Positions 8,283-15,713 of a stretch of DNA of 64,000 nucleotides are shown here, in pieces (within the stretch, counting starts at the first letter, position 1; the number at the start of each line of letters is the position of its first letter). The position numbers were made by a program, and so were the translations under genes. The notes beneath the pieces were generated by a model. That model searched no databases, was not told the origin of the DNA, and saw only the letters and a program-made list of their open reading frames with translations. Source of the stretch: Neisseriaceae bacterium TC5R-5 (GTDB taxonomy: Bacteria > Pseudomonadota > Gammaproteobacteria > Burkholderiales > Chromobacteriaceae); assembly GCA_020830965.2 (NCBI GenBank), contig JACCFC020000009.1:1-64000 (forward strand), in the 5' to 3' direction.

Positions 8283-8704
8283 GCGGGCTGCTGCGCTATT
8301 GGCGGGTCGGTGTCGGTCTGCTGCTGGTGTTGGCTTGGCTGGCTTCACTCTCTCTAGCCTGGCACCAAAGCGCGGAACAGGTGCGTAGGGAATGGGCGTT
8401 GGCCGATAGTCAGCGCCAGGCCAAGCAAGCTCAGACAGATTTAACCGCGTACCAGCAGGAAACGACCCGCCTGCATGATTTATCGGCGCAACTGGAAACC
8501 CAACTGACCCAGCTACGGCACACCCAGCCGAAACTCATCGAGGCGTACAACCATGTTACCCAAGCCCAACCGTTACACCCTGATTGTCCTCCTGGTACTG
8601 AGCGGCTGCGCCAGCTCAATGCCGCCATCGATGCCGCCAACACCATCGCTGCCGGTCAACCTGCGCCAAGCCAGCCCGGCAATAGCCCCCCTGAACCAAG
8701 ATAA
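8279..8704 (+). CDS. Rz-like inner-membrane spanin
   Basis: 141 aa. One N-terminal transmembrane helix (VGLLLVLAWLASLSLAW) is followed by a long coiled coil (residues about 35-90, rich in Q, E and L), and then a proline-rich end. This is the i-spanin layout: it spans the periplasm with the Rz1 lipoprotein to fuse inner and outer membrane in the last lysis step. It overlaps the lysozyme stop by four bases and contains the Rz1 start in another frame. Confidence 0.85.
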   Translation: MSGLLRYWRVGVGLLLVLAWLASLSLAWHQSAEQVRREWALADSQRQAKQAQTDLTAYQQETTRLHDLSAQLETQLTQLRHTQPKLIEAYNHVTQAQPLHPDCPPGTERLRQLNAAIDAANTIAAGQPAPSQPGNSPPEPR

Positions 8705-8798
8705 TTGGGATGCCGTAGCTAGAGCGTTTATTGAGTTGACCGGACAATATGCAGCATGTCGGGCGCGAGAAAATGCCTTGCAAAATCATAAACGATAA
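8553..8798 (+). CDS. Rz1-like outer-membrane spanin lipoprotein
   Basis: 81 aa, nested out of frame in the 3' part of the Rz gene and running 94 bp past it. Signal peptide with lipobox VLLVLSGC, then proline-rich SSMPPSMPPTPSLP, typical of o-spanins. The C-terminal 40 residues (WDAVARAFIELTGQYAACRARE) extend beyond the usual short Rz1. Partner of the Rz-like protein. Confidence 0.85.
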   Translation: MLPKPNRYTLIVLLVLSGCASSMPPSMPPTPSLPVNLRQASPAIAPLNQDNWDAVARAFIELTGQYAACRARENALQNHKR

Positions 8799-8824
8799 AA
8801 CCTGTCCAGAAGACCAGTCCATCC

Positions 8825-8852
8825 TTGTTTTAGGTTTGGCCCCTGCTAATTT
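8825..8852 (+). promoter_or_regulatory. Promoter-like element before first DUF2726 gene
   Basis: TTGTTT (8825-8830), 16-nt spacer, TAATTT (8847-8852). The same two hexamers, the same spacing and the shared block CCCCTGCTAATTTT recur before the second DUF2726 gene (9619-9646), whereas the sequence around them has diverged. That conservation is the main support. Confidence 0.5.
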
Positions 8853-8884
8853 TAATATCTCAACAAACCGTCAGGATAATGACA

Positions 8885-9520
8885 ATGAATATTCTGCTAG
8901 ATTTAGGTGCAGTGATACTGGTTACAGCAATTATGCTGTTGGCCAGTACCCGTCAGTCCAAAAAAAAACGCCTCACGATTCTAGCGGAAGCTGATAAAAA
9001 TAGCCCATCGTCCCCGGCAACTACTCAAACCATGATCCCCTCATCAGCCATGGGAAGTTATGGACAAGCCACCCTTAAAACAAAGCGGGATACCATCCTG
9101 AGCCCAGGAGAAATAGAGTGCTTTCGCCGCCTATCTCGTAGCCTCAGTCCAGATTTCTATGTTTTTCCACAAGTCGCTTTCCGTCGAATACTGGAAGCGC
9201 ACGGCGGTACACCAGAACAGAATTTATGGCTATTCAGAACGATAAGCCAACAGGTGGCTGACTTTATCGTGTGTAAACAGGATATGACCATGGTCGCGGT
9301 CATTGAGCTGGATAATCGCAGCCCTGCCGAGCAAAAAGACACTGACAAAGTTCATGACAAAATTATCAGACAGGTTGGCTTGCTCCCCTTCAGACTCCCC
9401 TATGTTGCACAGCAAGATAAAATTGATGCTTACGCAGCGGTGCTGCGGCGTATGTATTGTCCCGCAGCGAAAGAGAGTGCGACACAGCCACAAATAACGC
9501 TGGCAACGAATACAGCCTAA
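8885..9520 (+). CDS. Membrane-anchored DUF2726 protein, copy 1
   Basis: 211 aa. One N-terminal membrane helix (residues about 2-20), a 45-residue polar linker, then a DUF2726 domain (residues about 70-190). The core VADFIVCKQDMTMVAVIELDNRS has the D...ELD spacing of restriction-endonuclease-like (PD-(D/E)XK) folds, so a nuclease-type fold is inferred, with activity unknown. ATG at 8885 is preferred to 8879 because AGGA lies eight bases upstream. It sits after the spanins like a phage moron, has its own promoter-like element and a close paralogue downstream. Confidence 0.75.
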   Translation: MNILLDLGAVILVTAIMLLASTRQSKKKRLTILAEADKNSPSSPATTQTMIPSSAMGSYGQATLKTKRDTILSPGEIECFRRLSRSLSPDFYVFPQVAFRRILEAHGGTPEQNLWLFRTISQQVADFIVCKQDMTMVAVIELDNRSPAEQKDTDKVHDKIIRQVGLLPFRLPYVAQQDKIDAYAAVLRRMYCPAAKESATQPQITLATNTA

Positions 9521-9536
9521 CGCTCTATCGATCACG

Positions 9537-9581
9537 CCTGCCATCAAGGCAGCGCTTATTCGCAACGGCCTTGATGGCAGG
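9537..9581. repeat. Inverted repeat, 14-bp perfect arms
   Basis: CCTGCCATCAAGGC (9537-9550) and GCCTTGATGGCAGG (9568-9581) with a 17-nt loop, 16 bp after the stop of the first DUF2726 gene. No T-tract follows. It could be a rho-independent-like processing or termination hairpin separating the two paralogues. Confidence 0.7.
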
Positions 9582-9618
9582 TGGGAAATTGCTCACTGTC
9601 CGAAAGTCGAGCCTGACT

Positions 9619-9646
9619 TTGTTTTAAGTCGCACCCCTGCTAATTT
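9619..9646 (+). promoter_or_regulatory. Promoter-like element before second DUF2726 gene
   Basis: TTGTTT (9619-9624), 16-nt spacer, TAATTT (9641-9646), matching the element at 8825-8852 in hexamers and spacing. It starts 61 bp before the ATG of the second paralogue. Confidence 0.5.
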
Positions 9647-9679
9647 TCATTCACCAGACAAACGGCAAGAGGTATTGCA

Positions 9680-10267
9680 ATGGAAATGATCGTAGGGGTA
9701 ATCATCGTAGCGGTTCTGATAGCCGTACTCATTGATCTGAACTCCTCTAAAAAGAGGCGCACCCTAACACAGGCAGAAGCGAGAAAAAGATACCCAACGC
9801 TACCGCAGACGGCTCAAAAACCAACAGCCCCAACGGCCAAAGACTATGGCAAAGCAACGTTTAAAAAGAAACGGGACACCATCCTGACCGCCAGAGAAAC
9901 CGAATGCTTCAAACGATTAAGTCAGAGTCTTAGCCCGGATTTTTATGTCTTTCCACAAGTCGCCTTCAGTCAGATACTGGAAGCCCATGGCGGTACCCGT
10001 GAGCAAAATCTATGGCTGTTCAGAACGATGAGTCAAAAGGTGGCTGATTTTGTGGTGTGCAAGCAAGACATGACGATAGTAGCGGTAATTGAGCTGGACG
10101 ACCGTAGTCACGACGATAAAAAAGACGCCGATAAGGCGAGAGATCAAGTGATTAGGCAAATAGGTTTACTACCCCTCCGACTCCCCCGTACTCCTCAGCA
10201 GGACAAGATAGACGCTTATGCGGCAGTGCTACGGCGCATGTATGACGAGCAATCGGCAACGGCCTAG
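9680..10267 (+). CDS. Membrane-anchored DUF2726 protein, copy 2
   Basis: 195 aa, same plan as copy 1: N-terminal membrane helix (MIVGVIIVAVLIAVLI), polar basic linker, DUF2726 domain with VADFVVCKQDMTIVAVIELDDRS. The domain is very similar to copy 1 (for example SLSPDFYVFPQVAF in both), while membrane segment and linker differ. The two therefore arose by duplication that included the upstream promoter-like element. Function unknown; a nuclease-like fold near the phage lysis genes suggests superinfection exclusion or a host-benefit moron. Confidence 0.75.
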   Translation: MEMIVGVIIVAVLIAVLIDLNSSKKRRTLTQAEARKRYPTLPQTAQKPTAPTAKDYGKATFKKKRDTILTARETECFKRLSQSLSPDFYVFPQVAFSQILEAHGGTREQNLWLFRTMSQKVADFVVCKQDMTIVAVIELDDRSHDDKKDADKARDQVIRQIGLLPLRLPRTPQQDKIDAYAAVLRRMYDEQSATA

Positions 10268-10503
10268 CCTTGGATATCGCCTGGCGTGCTTCGACCGTGC
10301 AGCCAATTGAAGGTGCGACGAATAAGATAGCCACGTAATAGGCTGATGAAGGTAAAGAAGACCACAATCCCGACATCCTGATGCAAGCTAGTGCGAATAC
10401 CGAACCAGTGCGTAATGAACACCTGCGCACCCAGTGCCACAATAAAGCCAATGGCCGTGCTCACACAGGTTTCTATCAATGATTGCAGGCAGGTTTGCAT
10501 CAT
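10264..10503 (-). CDS. Small phage membrane protein (DUF7220-like)
   Basis: 79 aa, leftward, overlapping the end of the second DUF2726 gene. Two hydrophobic segments (TAIGFIVALGAQVFITHWFGI and VGIVVFFTFISLLRGYLIRRTF). The pattern SLIETCVSTAIGFIVAL...RGYLIRR resembles the small prophage membrane family I know as DUF7220. GGGAGATGG lies upstream of the paired ATGs at 10503/10500. Role unknown. Confidence 0.6.
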   Translation of the reverse strand: MMQTCLQSLIETCVSTAIGFIVALGAQVFITHWFGIRTSLHQDVGIVVFFTFISLLRGYLIRRTFNWLHGRSTPGDIQG

Positions 10504-10921
10504 TCCATCTCCCTTAGCAGGACATAGAATCAATTTAAACGATGATATAGTTAATTACAAATTTCAAAATTAAGTAACTACTAATCAAAATAAAAATTCA
10601 TCAAAAACAGATCGAACCTGCATGCGCTTGTTGGGTGCAACAAAAATACCAATAAGGACATGGCCAGAGTGTGCCGGATTACCGGCACCGCGAGAGGCGA
10701 GAGGCGAGAGGCGAGAGGCGAGAGGCGAGAGGCGAGAGGCGAGAGGCGAGAGGCGAGAGGCGAGAGGCGAGAGGCGAGAGGCGAGAGGCGAGAGGCGAGA
10801 GGCGAGAGGCGAGAGTATTTTGTTAATGATGCAATATGCCGCGTGCTAGGGGCAATAAAAGGCGTCATACGATTGTTGCTAGAACATGACGGACTTCATC
10901 ACCGTCATCAAAAAAAGTCAT
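10504..10921. other. Intergenic region with heptanucleotide minisatellite
   Basis: 418 bp with no convincing gene. The only long ORFs here are translations of the tandem repeat at 10690-10815 and are repetitive in every frame. The flanks are AT-rich. Confidence 0.65.
10690..10815. repeat. 18 perfect tandem copies of GCGAGAG
   Basis: 126 bp made of exactly eighteen 7-bp units with no substitution. Such purity implies recent slippage and probably copy-number variation between isolates. It lies between the small leftward membrane gene and the repressor gene. Confidence 0.97.
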
Positions 10922-11845
10922 TCATTCACGCCCATGGGCTTGGCGGTAACGTCGATACTCAACCATCGTTCCCATGATGGCGAGCTGCGCCACCTTGGCG
11001 CGGAGGGAAGCATAATCCGCATTAATCGGGCTTAATTTAACCACTTCCTCACCCTGATCATCTTGCCCGCGTGGCCGGTATTTTCTGAATAAGGCCGTCT
11101 GACCATCATAAATGGCCACCACAAAATCACCCGGTTGCGGAGAAACCGCCGGGTCAATAATCACGATATCCCCCGGCTTAAAATCCGGCGACATGGACTT
11201 GTCGGCAAGGGTCAGGGCAAAAGCCTGATCTGAAACCGTCTGTCCACTTAATAGCCAGCCAATCACGACATCCGGGTTAATTTTCTCTCTGGCCTCTACA
11301 TATTGTATTCCAAGCAACAGAGGAATCGGCTTTGGACGAGTGGGGAGTTTCGGCCATGACTCGTTGCCAGAGCGAGGCCGCTTCATGGGCGGCGGTAAGT
11401 CTGGCATCGGTAAAACCTCGCCTTCCTCATCCAGCCAACCAGAGGGCAAGCCCAACACCTTCTCAATGTCTCTGGCGAGCACTTCTCCCATGACGACCTT
11501 ACCACTGAAATACAAGTTCACTTGTGACTGGTCACGCTGTATCGCCCTCGCCAGATCTGCTTGCACCCCTTTAAAGCGCGTATCCAGCAGAAATTGCAGC
11601 CGCTTCTGCCGTCGTGCCTGAGCAACAAACACGACTTTTTCATCGGCTTCCGTGTCCACCACATCCAATGGCTCATCCAAAAAATTCGGGGGCATCCCAA
11701 GCCGCGTCTCCAGATTCCTGGCCGCTCTCTCGCCCATGGGTTTGCCATGCAGCCATTGAGAAACGGCGCTACCTCGCTGCTTGGGCGAGTCCTTGCCAGT
11801 AAACCATTCCTTCAGTCTTGCCTGTCTTATTTTGGCGATTTCCAT
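10922..11845 (-). CDS. Phage repressor with two tandem HTH units and S24 C-terminal domain
   Basis: 307 aa. Two related HTH units are visible: residues about 10-58 (RGSAVSQWLHGKPMGERAAR, ending LGMPPNFLDE) and about 80-140 (QADLARAIQRDQSQVNLYF, ending LGLPSGWLDE). A proline-rich linker follows, then a LexA/CI-type S24 domain from about 195, with the nucleophile in DKSM (Ser217) and ALFRKYRPRG. No Ala-Gly dipeptide is present in the linker, so self-cleavage is doubtful. It is divergent from the Cro-like gene; the 100-bp gap should hold the operators. Confidence 0.88.
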   Translation of the reverse strand: MEIAKIRQARLKEWFTGKDSPKQRGSAVSQWLHGKPMGERAARNLETRLGMPPNFLDEPLDVVDTEADEKVVFVAQARRQKRLQFLLDTRFKGVQADLARAIQRDQSQVNLYFSGKVVMGEVLARDIEKVLGLPSGWLDEEGEVLPMPDLPPPMKRPRSGNESWPKLPTRPKPIPLLLGIQYVEAREKINPDVVIGWLLSGQTVSDQAFALTLADKSMSPDFKPGDIVIIDPAVSPQPGDFVVAIYDGQTALFRKYRPRGQDDQGEEVVKLSPINADYASLRAKVAQLAIMGTMVEYRRYRQAHGRE

Positions 11846-11959
11846 TCAATAAGAATAGTTAGTGATCACTTAACTTTCAATAAATACTTAAAAAAATATT
11901 TGACATACTGACAATCTAAAATAGAGTCAATTTATAGTAACCAAATGGATGATAACCCT
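11846..11959. promoter_or_regulatory. Divergent repressor/Cro operator-promoter region
   Basis: AT-rich gap between divergent regulators. It contains a perfect 10-bp palindrome AGTGATCACT at 11861-11870 just upstream of the repressor start, and TTGACA near 11900 followed by AT-rich -10 candidates (TAAAAT, TATAGT) toward the Cro-like gene. Exact promoters cannot be fixed by eye. Confidence 0.6.
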
Positions 11960-12208
11960 ATGAATCTTCGAGAGTATTTACAGCAAAAAAGAGGACGCAA
12001 TAAGCAAATGGCCGACCAGCTACAACTGTCGCCTTCTTACACCTGCCAACTCAGTTCGGGCCAGTCCCCACTATCACCCGCCAGAGCCGTACAGATTGAG
12101 CATATCACGCACGGTCAGGTGACACGCCGTGATCTTTTCCCCAATAACTGGCAGGACATCTGGCCGGAACTCTCACCTTCTTCTTCCATCCCCAAGGAAT
12201 CGTTATGA
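11960..12208 (+). CDS. Cro-like (YdaS-type) DNA-binding protein
   Basis: 82 aa from the ATG at 11960 (MNLREYLQQKRG); a start at 11945 is possible but lacks a ribosome site. An HTH is seen in KQMADQLQLSPSYTCQLSSGQSPLSPARAVQIEHIT, the YdaS/Cro-antitoxin style. Divergent from the repressor and overlapping the replication gene by four bases, which is the usual Cro position at the head of the early operon. Confidence 0.8.
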   Translation: MNLREYLQQKRGRNKQMADQLQLSPSYTCQLSSGQSPLSPARAVQIEHITHGQVTRRDLFPNNWQDIWPELSPSSSIPKESL

Positions 12209-13164
12209 GACATTACGCTAAAGTCACCTCTTCTTTCTGGCTGGGTCATACCGGGCGGCAGTTACGTGGGCAATCCGCCACACAATTGGTCGCCCTCTAT
12301 CTGATGACCAGCCCACACGCCAATATGATCGGCGTGTTTCACTGCCCTGCCCTCTACATCAGCCACGAAACCGGCTTATCCATGGATGAGGTGAGCGACG
12401 GGCTGCGACGGCTCAAAGAGGCTGACTTCTGTACCGTCGATGCGGATAGGGAACTGATCTTCGTGCATGAAATGGCCCACTATCAGATTGGCACCGACAT
12501 CAAGCCTGCCGACAAACGTCTCAGCGGGGTACAGCATGATTATGCCGGTCTACCAGAGGGGCCACTCAAACGGGCCTTTTTTGCCCGCTATGCCCAAGCA
12601 TTTTATCTGGAAGGTTTGGCCACTCGCCCCCACCCTGATGACGATCTGTTTGCCGAACCAGTACCGCAATCCCCCCCAAAAAAGGCGCAAACTCCTGGGC
12701 AAGCTGGCCTCAACCCTGAAAATATCTCTCATCAGGAAGCCCCTTCGAAGCCCCTTCCTGATGAAAATTTACCCCTTCGAAGCCTAGAGCTAGAACTAGA
12801 GCTAAATAAAGAACAAGAGCTAGAACAAGAGCGAGAGCAAACGCGCGCGCGCATCGGCACTCAAGCAGGTCAAATCTGCAAAGCGATGAAAGCCATCGGC
12901 CTGATGCACGTCAATCCCGCCCATCCTGATTTGCTCGCCCTAATCGCTTCGGGGGTGTCCGAACAGACTTTTGCCTACACCGCACAGGAAGCCGAGGAAC
13001 GGCAAAAGGGGTTTGCCTGGGTACTCGCGACCATCCGTGGACGACTGCATGACCCGCAACCCCGCTGTATGCCCGGTTACCCCTCACACCGGCAACGACT
13101 GCTTAGCTCGGCATCCGATGACGATGAGATTGACTATGGCCCCGGAGGCTTGTTGCCAGAATGA
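12205..13164 (+). CDS. Phage replication initiation protein (O/DnaT-like)
   Basis: 319 aa. Residues 1-110 look like a winged-helix replication domain (FWLGHTGRQLRGQSATQLVALYL, then GLSMDEVSDGLRRLKEADF). A variable linker (about 150-215) holds a near-repeated Pro-rich piece and an acidic LE/QE tract from simple repeats at 12784-12860. The C-terminal region (FAWVLATIRGRLHDP) would contact the helicase loader. The next gene, a DnaC-like loader, overlaps by four bases, supporting an initiator role. Confidence 0.72.
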   Translation: MRHYAKVTSSFWLGHTGRQLRGQSATQLVALYLMTSPHANMIGVFHCPALYISHETGLSMDEVSDGLRRLKEADFCTVDADRELIFVHEMAHYQIGTDIKPADKRLSGVQHDYAGLPEGPLKRAFFARYAQAFYLEGLATRPHPDDDLFAEPVPQSPPKKAQTPGQAGLNPENISHQEAPSKPLPDENLPLRSLELELELNKEQELEQEREQTRARIGTQAGQICKAMKAIGLMHVNPAHPDLLALIASGVSEQTFAYTAQEAEERQKGFAWVLATIRGRLHDPQPRCMPGYPSHRQRLLSSASDDDEIDYGPGGLLPE

Positions 13165-13967
13165 AATCGTTTTCGCTCCTAGTTCATCAGCCACCCCGGC
13201 AACGGCAGGACGTGTGCTTGGCGCACGGTGCCTTCACTGCCTGCTGCTATCTGGGTGAGCAGTGGACAAAATGCCCAAGCTGCATCGCACAAGCTGAACA
13301 GGCGGCTCGTACCCACCATGAACGCCAGACGCGTGAAGCCCAGTTGCTGGCCTGGCAGAAATCGCTGGGTGAGGCGGCCATCCCGCGACGTTTCCAGCAA
13401 TGTACGCTGAAAAGCTTTCGGGCAGACACGGACTGGCAAAAGACGGTACTGGCCTTTGCCGAAAGCTATACCAACGATTTTGAAACCGTGCTGCAAGTGG
13501 GTCGATGTGCGCTGTTTTTAGGCCAGTCTGGCACCGGCAAAACGCATCTGGCTTGTGGCATCGGGATACGCCTGATGTGTCAGGCCCGGCGTACCGTGTT
13601 GTTTACTTCTGCCTATCGGGCCGTGTGCCGCCTGAAAGAAAGCTGGCATAAAGCCAGCCACGAAAGGGAAAGCGACATTATTGCCCGGATGGTGTTTCCC
13701 GACTTGTTGATTCTGGACGAAATCGGCGTGCAGTTTGGCACGGAGACGGAAAAGCTGTTGTTGTTTGAGGTGATCAATCAGCGTTACGAAAACCTGAAAC
13801 CGATGATTCTGATTTCGAACGAACCACTGGAAGATTATACGAAACAGGGACAGCGTTACCCCGGTGTCCGCTCGTTTCTCGGACAGCGGACGTATGACCG
13901 CTTGCGTCAGAACGGCGGCGTTAATCTGATTTTTGAGGGCAAAAGCCAACGAGGTCAACAGCCATGA
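13161..13967 (+). CDS. DnaC-like helicase loader ATPase
   Basis: 268 aa. Walker A GQSGTGKT at 121-128, Walker B LLILDEIG near 190, and an N-terminal zinc-type cysteine set (VCLAHGAF, CC, CPSC; residues 19-41) as in DnaC/phage P-type loaders. It should load the host DnaB helicase at the phage origin bound by the preceding protein. Overlaps its neighbours by four bases on both sides. Confidence 0.9.
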   Translation: MKSFSLLVHQPPRQRQDVCLAHGAFTACCYLGEQWTKCPSCIAQAEQAARTHHERQTREAQLLAWQKSLGEAAIPRRFQQCTLKSFRADTDWQKTVLAFAESYTNDFETVLQVGRCALFLGQSGTGKTHLACGIGIRLMCQARRTVLFTSAYRAVCRLKESWHKASHERESDIIARMVFPDLLILDEIGVQFGTETEKLLLFEVINQRYENLKPMILISNEPLEDYTKQGQRYPGVRSFLGQRTYDRLRQNGGVNLIFEGKSQRGQQP

Positions 13968-14392
13968 TTCACTTCAGCATTCCTGGTGAACCCGTCGCCA
14001 AAGGTCGAGCGCGAGCTTGTCTGCGTGCCGGGCATCTGGTGCATTACACCCCAGAGAGCACCGTGCGTTATGAAAACCTGGTACGCCTGGTCGCCCAGCA
14101 GGCGATGCAGCACCGCGCCCCGCTGGACTGCCCGATTGTGCTGATCATTCGCGCCTTTCTCAGCATTCCGGCCAGTTGGAGCCAGAAGAAACAGCGCGCC
14201 GCTGCGGCTGGCGAACTCACCCCCACCAAGCGCCCTGACCTCGACAATCTGGTGAAGGCGATCAAAGACGGCGCTAACGGGGTGCTATGGCGTGATGATG
14301 CGCAAGTGGTCACGCTTTACGCCAGCAAGCGCTATGGCCCACCCCATACCGAAGTGGAAATTGATACGCTATGCAGCCAGGAGGACAGATGA
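13964..14392 (+). CDS. rusA: RusA-family Holliday junction resolvase
   Basis: 142 aa. The RusA signature KRPDLDNLVKAIKDGANGVLW followed by RDDAQV supplies the catalytic aspartates; the N-terminal FSIPGEPVAKGRAR is also typical. It resolves branched DNA during phage replication or recombination. Four-base overlap with the loader upstream and with the next gene downstream. Confidence 0.93.
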   Translation: MIHFSIPGEPVAKGRARACLRAGHLVHYTPESTVRYENLVRLVAQQAMQHRAPLDCPIVLIIRAFLSIPASWSQKKQRAAAAGELTPTKRPDLDNLVKAIKDGANGVLWRDDAQVVTLYASKRYGPPHTEVEIDTLCSQEDR

Positions 14393-14994
14393 TGAGCCCG
14401 CTATTTTTGAGTAGTCACGATGCGCTGGTGTTTGCGATGAACCGTACCCACCATGCTTATGATCGCCCCTTGATCAATCGTCTGGCCAGCCCCAGCAACA
14501 GCAGCGGTAAAGGACTGGCGGGCACGGATGGTATCGCACAAGCCGCCATGATTCGCTTGGCGCTCAGCGAGTTGAATCCCTTGTATCAAGCCATGCTGAC
14601 CGCCAGCACGGCGCAGCCTATTTTGCATTGCGGCTGTGGGGCCATTTGCTGTTGTGGTGCCAAACCCAACGATGAATGGGTGCAAGCGATTAGCTATCTG
14701 GCCGAGCATGTGCGGGAAACCGCGCTGGCAGGCTGCCATATTTCCAACCCGCTGTTACGCGAATATGTCGCACGGTATTTCTTGCCCAAAGCTCAGCGCA
14801 GCAGCCTGGAAGACCTGGCCCTAACTTATAGCCTCAGCCGTAATAGCGTTGGCACACACACGGCCAAAGTCGCCCGATATTTTAGTGGTACACCCGGTAG
14901 CCAGAGTCAAGTCGGCCTTAAAACCTTGGCCTGGGAAGCGATAGACCATCAACTACAGGCGCGGGGTATCATCCGCTTTGTGCATGTTGCCTAA
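14389..14994 (+). CDS. Cysteine-rich putative late regulator (antitermination-like position)
   Basis: 201 aa. The middle has a dense cysteine cluster (residues about 81-91, HCGCGAICCCG), suggesting a bound metal. The C-terminal part (RSSLEDLALTYSLSRNSVGTHTAKVARYF) reads as an HTH. Directly after rusA, at the end of the early operon, this is where lambdoid phages keep Q or other late regulators, so that role is inferred; no family is certain. ATG at 14389 follows AGGAGGACAG and overlaps the rusA stop. Confidence 0.5.
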   Translation: MMSPLFLSSHDALVFAMNRTHHAYDRPLINRLASPSNSSGKGLAGTDGIAQAAMIRLALSELNPLYQAMLTASTAQPILHCGCGAICCCGAKPNDEWVQAISYLAEHVRETALAGCHISNPLLREYVARYFLPKAQRSSLEDLALTYSLSRNSVGTHTAKVARYFSGTPGSQSQVGLKTLAWEAIDHQLQARGIIRFVHVA

Positions 14995-15051
14995 ACGCTG
15001 TTATTCCACCTCTAAGGGGAAGCGTACAGACCCTGTCTCTACGGGATACGA

Positions 15052-15282
15052 TTAATGATGATGGTAGCAGAAGTGTTTGGAAGCACTGTCGTCCACTGAC
15101 TGACTCGTTTTACCGGCACGGATTTTGTCCCACACTTTTTCGTGAAAGTAATACGCGACGGTATTCACCAGAGGTTCAACCACGGCGAGCAAACTGGAAA
15201 CACCGATATTGCCGGTTAATAGATAAGCGACCGTAAAAGCCACGCTAAAGTGACAGATAGCAAAAGTAATGGTTTTGAGCAT
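15052..15282 (-). CDS. DUF2061 membrane protein
   Basis: 76 aa from the ATG at 15282 (GAAGGGGC upstream), though the frame is longer. MLKTITFAICHFSVAFTVAYLLTGN, then LVNTVAYYFHEKVWDKI, is the DUF2061 pattern with two membrane helices; function unknown. It runs against the phage early operon and ends in histidines. Probably an accessory (moron) gene. Confidence 0.78.
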   Translation of the reverse strand: MLKTITFAICHFSVAFTVAYLLTGNIGVSSLLAVVEPLVNTVAYYFHEKVWDKIRAGKTSQSVDDSASKHFCYHHH

Positions 15283-15598
15283 GAATGTTGCCCCTTCAAT
15301 ATAAGGCCCCATCTTAATGAGATATGTTCTCAATTGGAAATTGAATAATACTAAGGGCCTGATAAATAAAACCAAGCTAGGCCTGTTGACACACATCCCA
15401 TAGCACACACAGTTTAGGCAAGCCCAATAACACCCGCTCAGCTTAGCGAGTCTCGCCCAAGTTTTCCTGAAATGCTTTCACCCCCCAACATCACTTGGCC
15501 ACAAGCTGAACAACCTCATAAAATCCACAAAAAAACTATTTTGTCCTTGATTGTGCAAAACATACCCAATATACTGATGATTAACGGAGTATCGTAAT

Positions 15599-15627
15599 AG
15601 CGCCTAGAGAAATCGTGGCGCTTTTTT
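15599..15627 (+). terminator. Intrinsic terminator
   Basis: AGCGCC (15599-15604), 12-nt loop, GGCGCT (15617-15622), followed by a T-run to 15627. Confidence 0.7.
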
Positions 15628-15664
15628 GCGTCTAAAGCCCCCTAAAACACGCTGATTTAACCCT

Positions 15665-15694
15665 AGCCGCCCAGCCCTCGCTCGGCGGCTTTTT
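15665..15694 (+). terminator. Intrinsic terminator
   Basis: AGCCGCC (15665-15671), 12-nt loop, GGCGGCT (15684-15690), T-run to 15694, only 20 bp before the methyltransferase start. A terminator this close to a start suggests a leader that is read through under antitermination. Confidence 0.7.
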
Positions 15695-15713
15695 CACGTC
15701 CAAAGGAAACACG

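Larger units (their letters stand above)
15283..15713. other. 431-bp non-coding region before the methyltransferase
   Basis: No gene seen. It carries two terminator hairpins, 15599-15627 and 15665-15694, both rightward. A promoter for the methyltransferase/terminase block may lie here, but none stands out. Confidence 0.55.

Noticed and set aside
9537-9581. Considered as a CRISPR-type or REP unit
   Set aside because: Only one copy in the window; no spaced direct repeats.
10581-10977. Overlapping ORFs on both strands encoding REARGER-like and SPLASRL-like repeats
   Set aside because: They are translations of the 7-bp tandem array; all frames are open because the repeat lacks stops.
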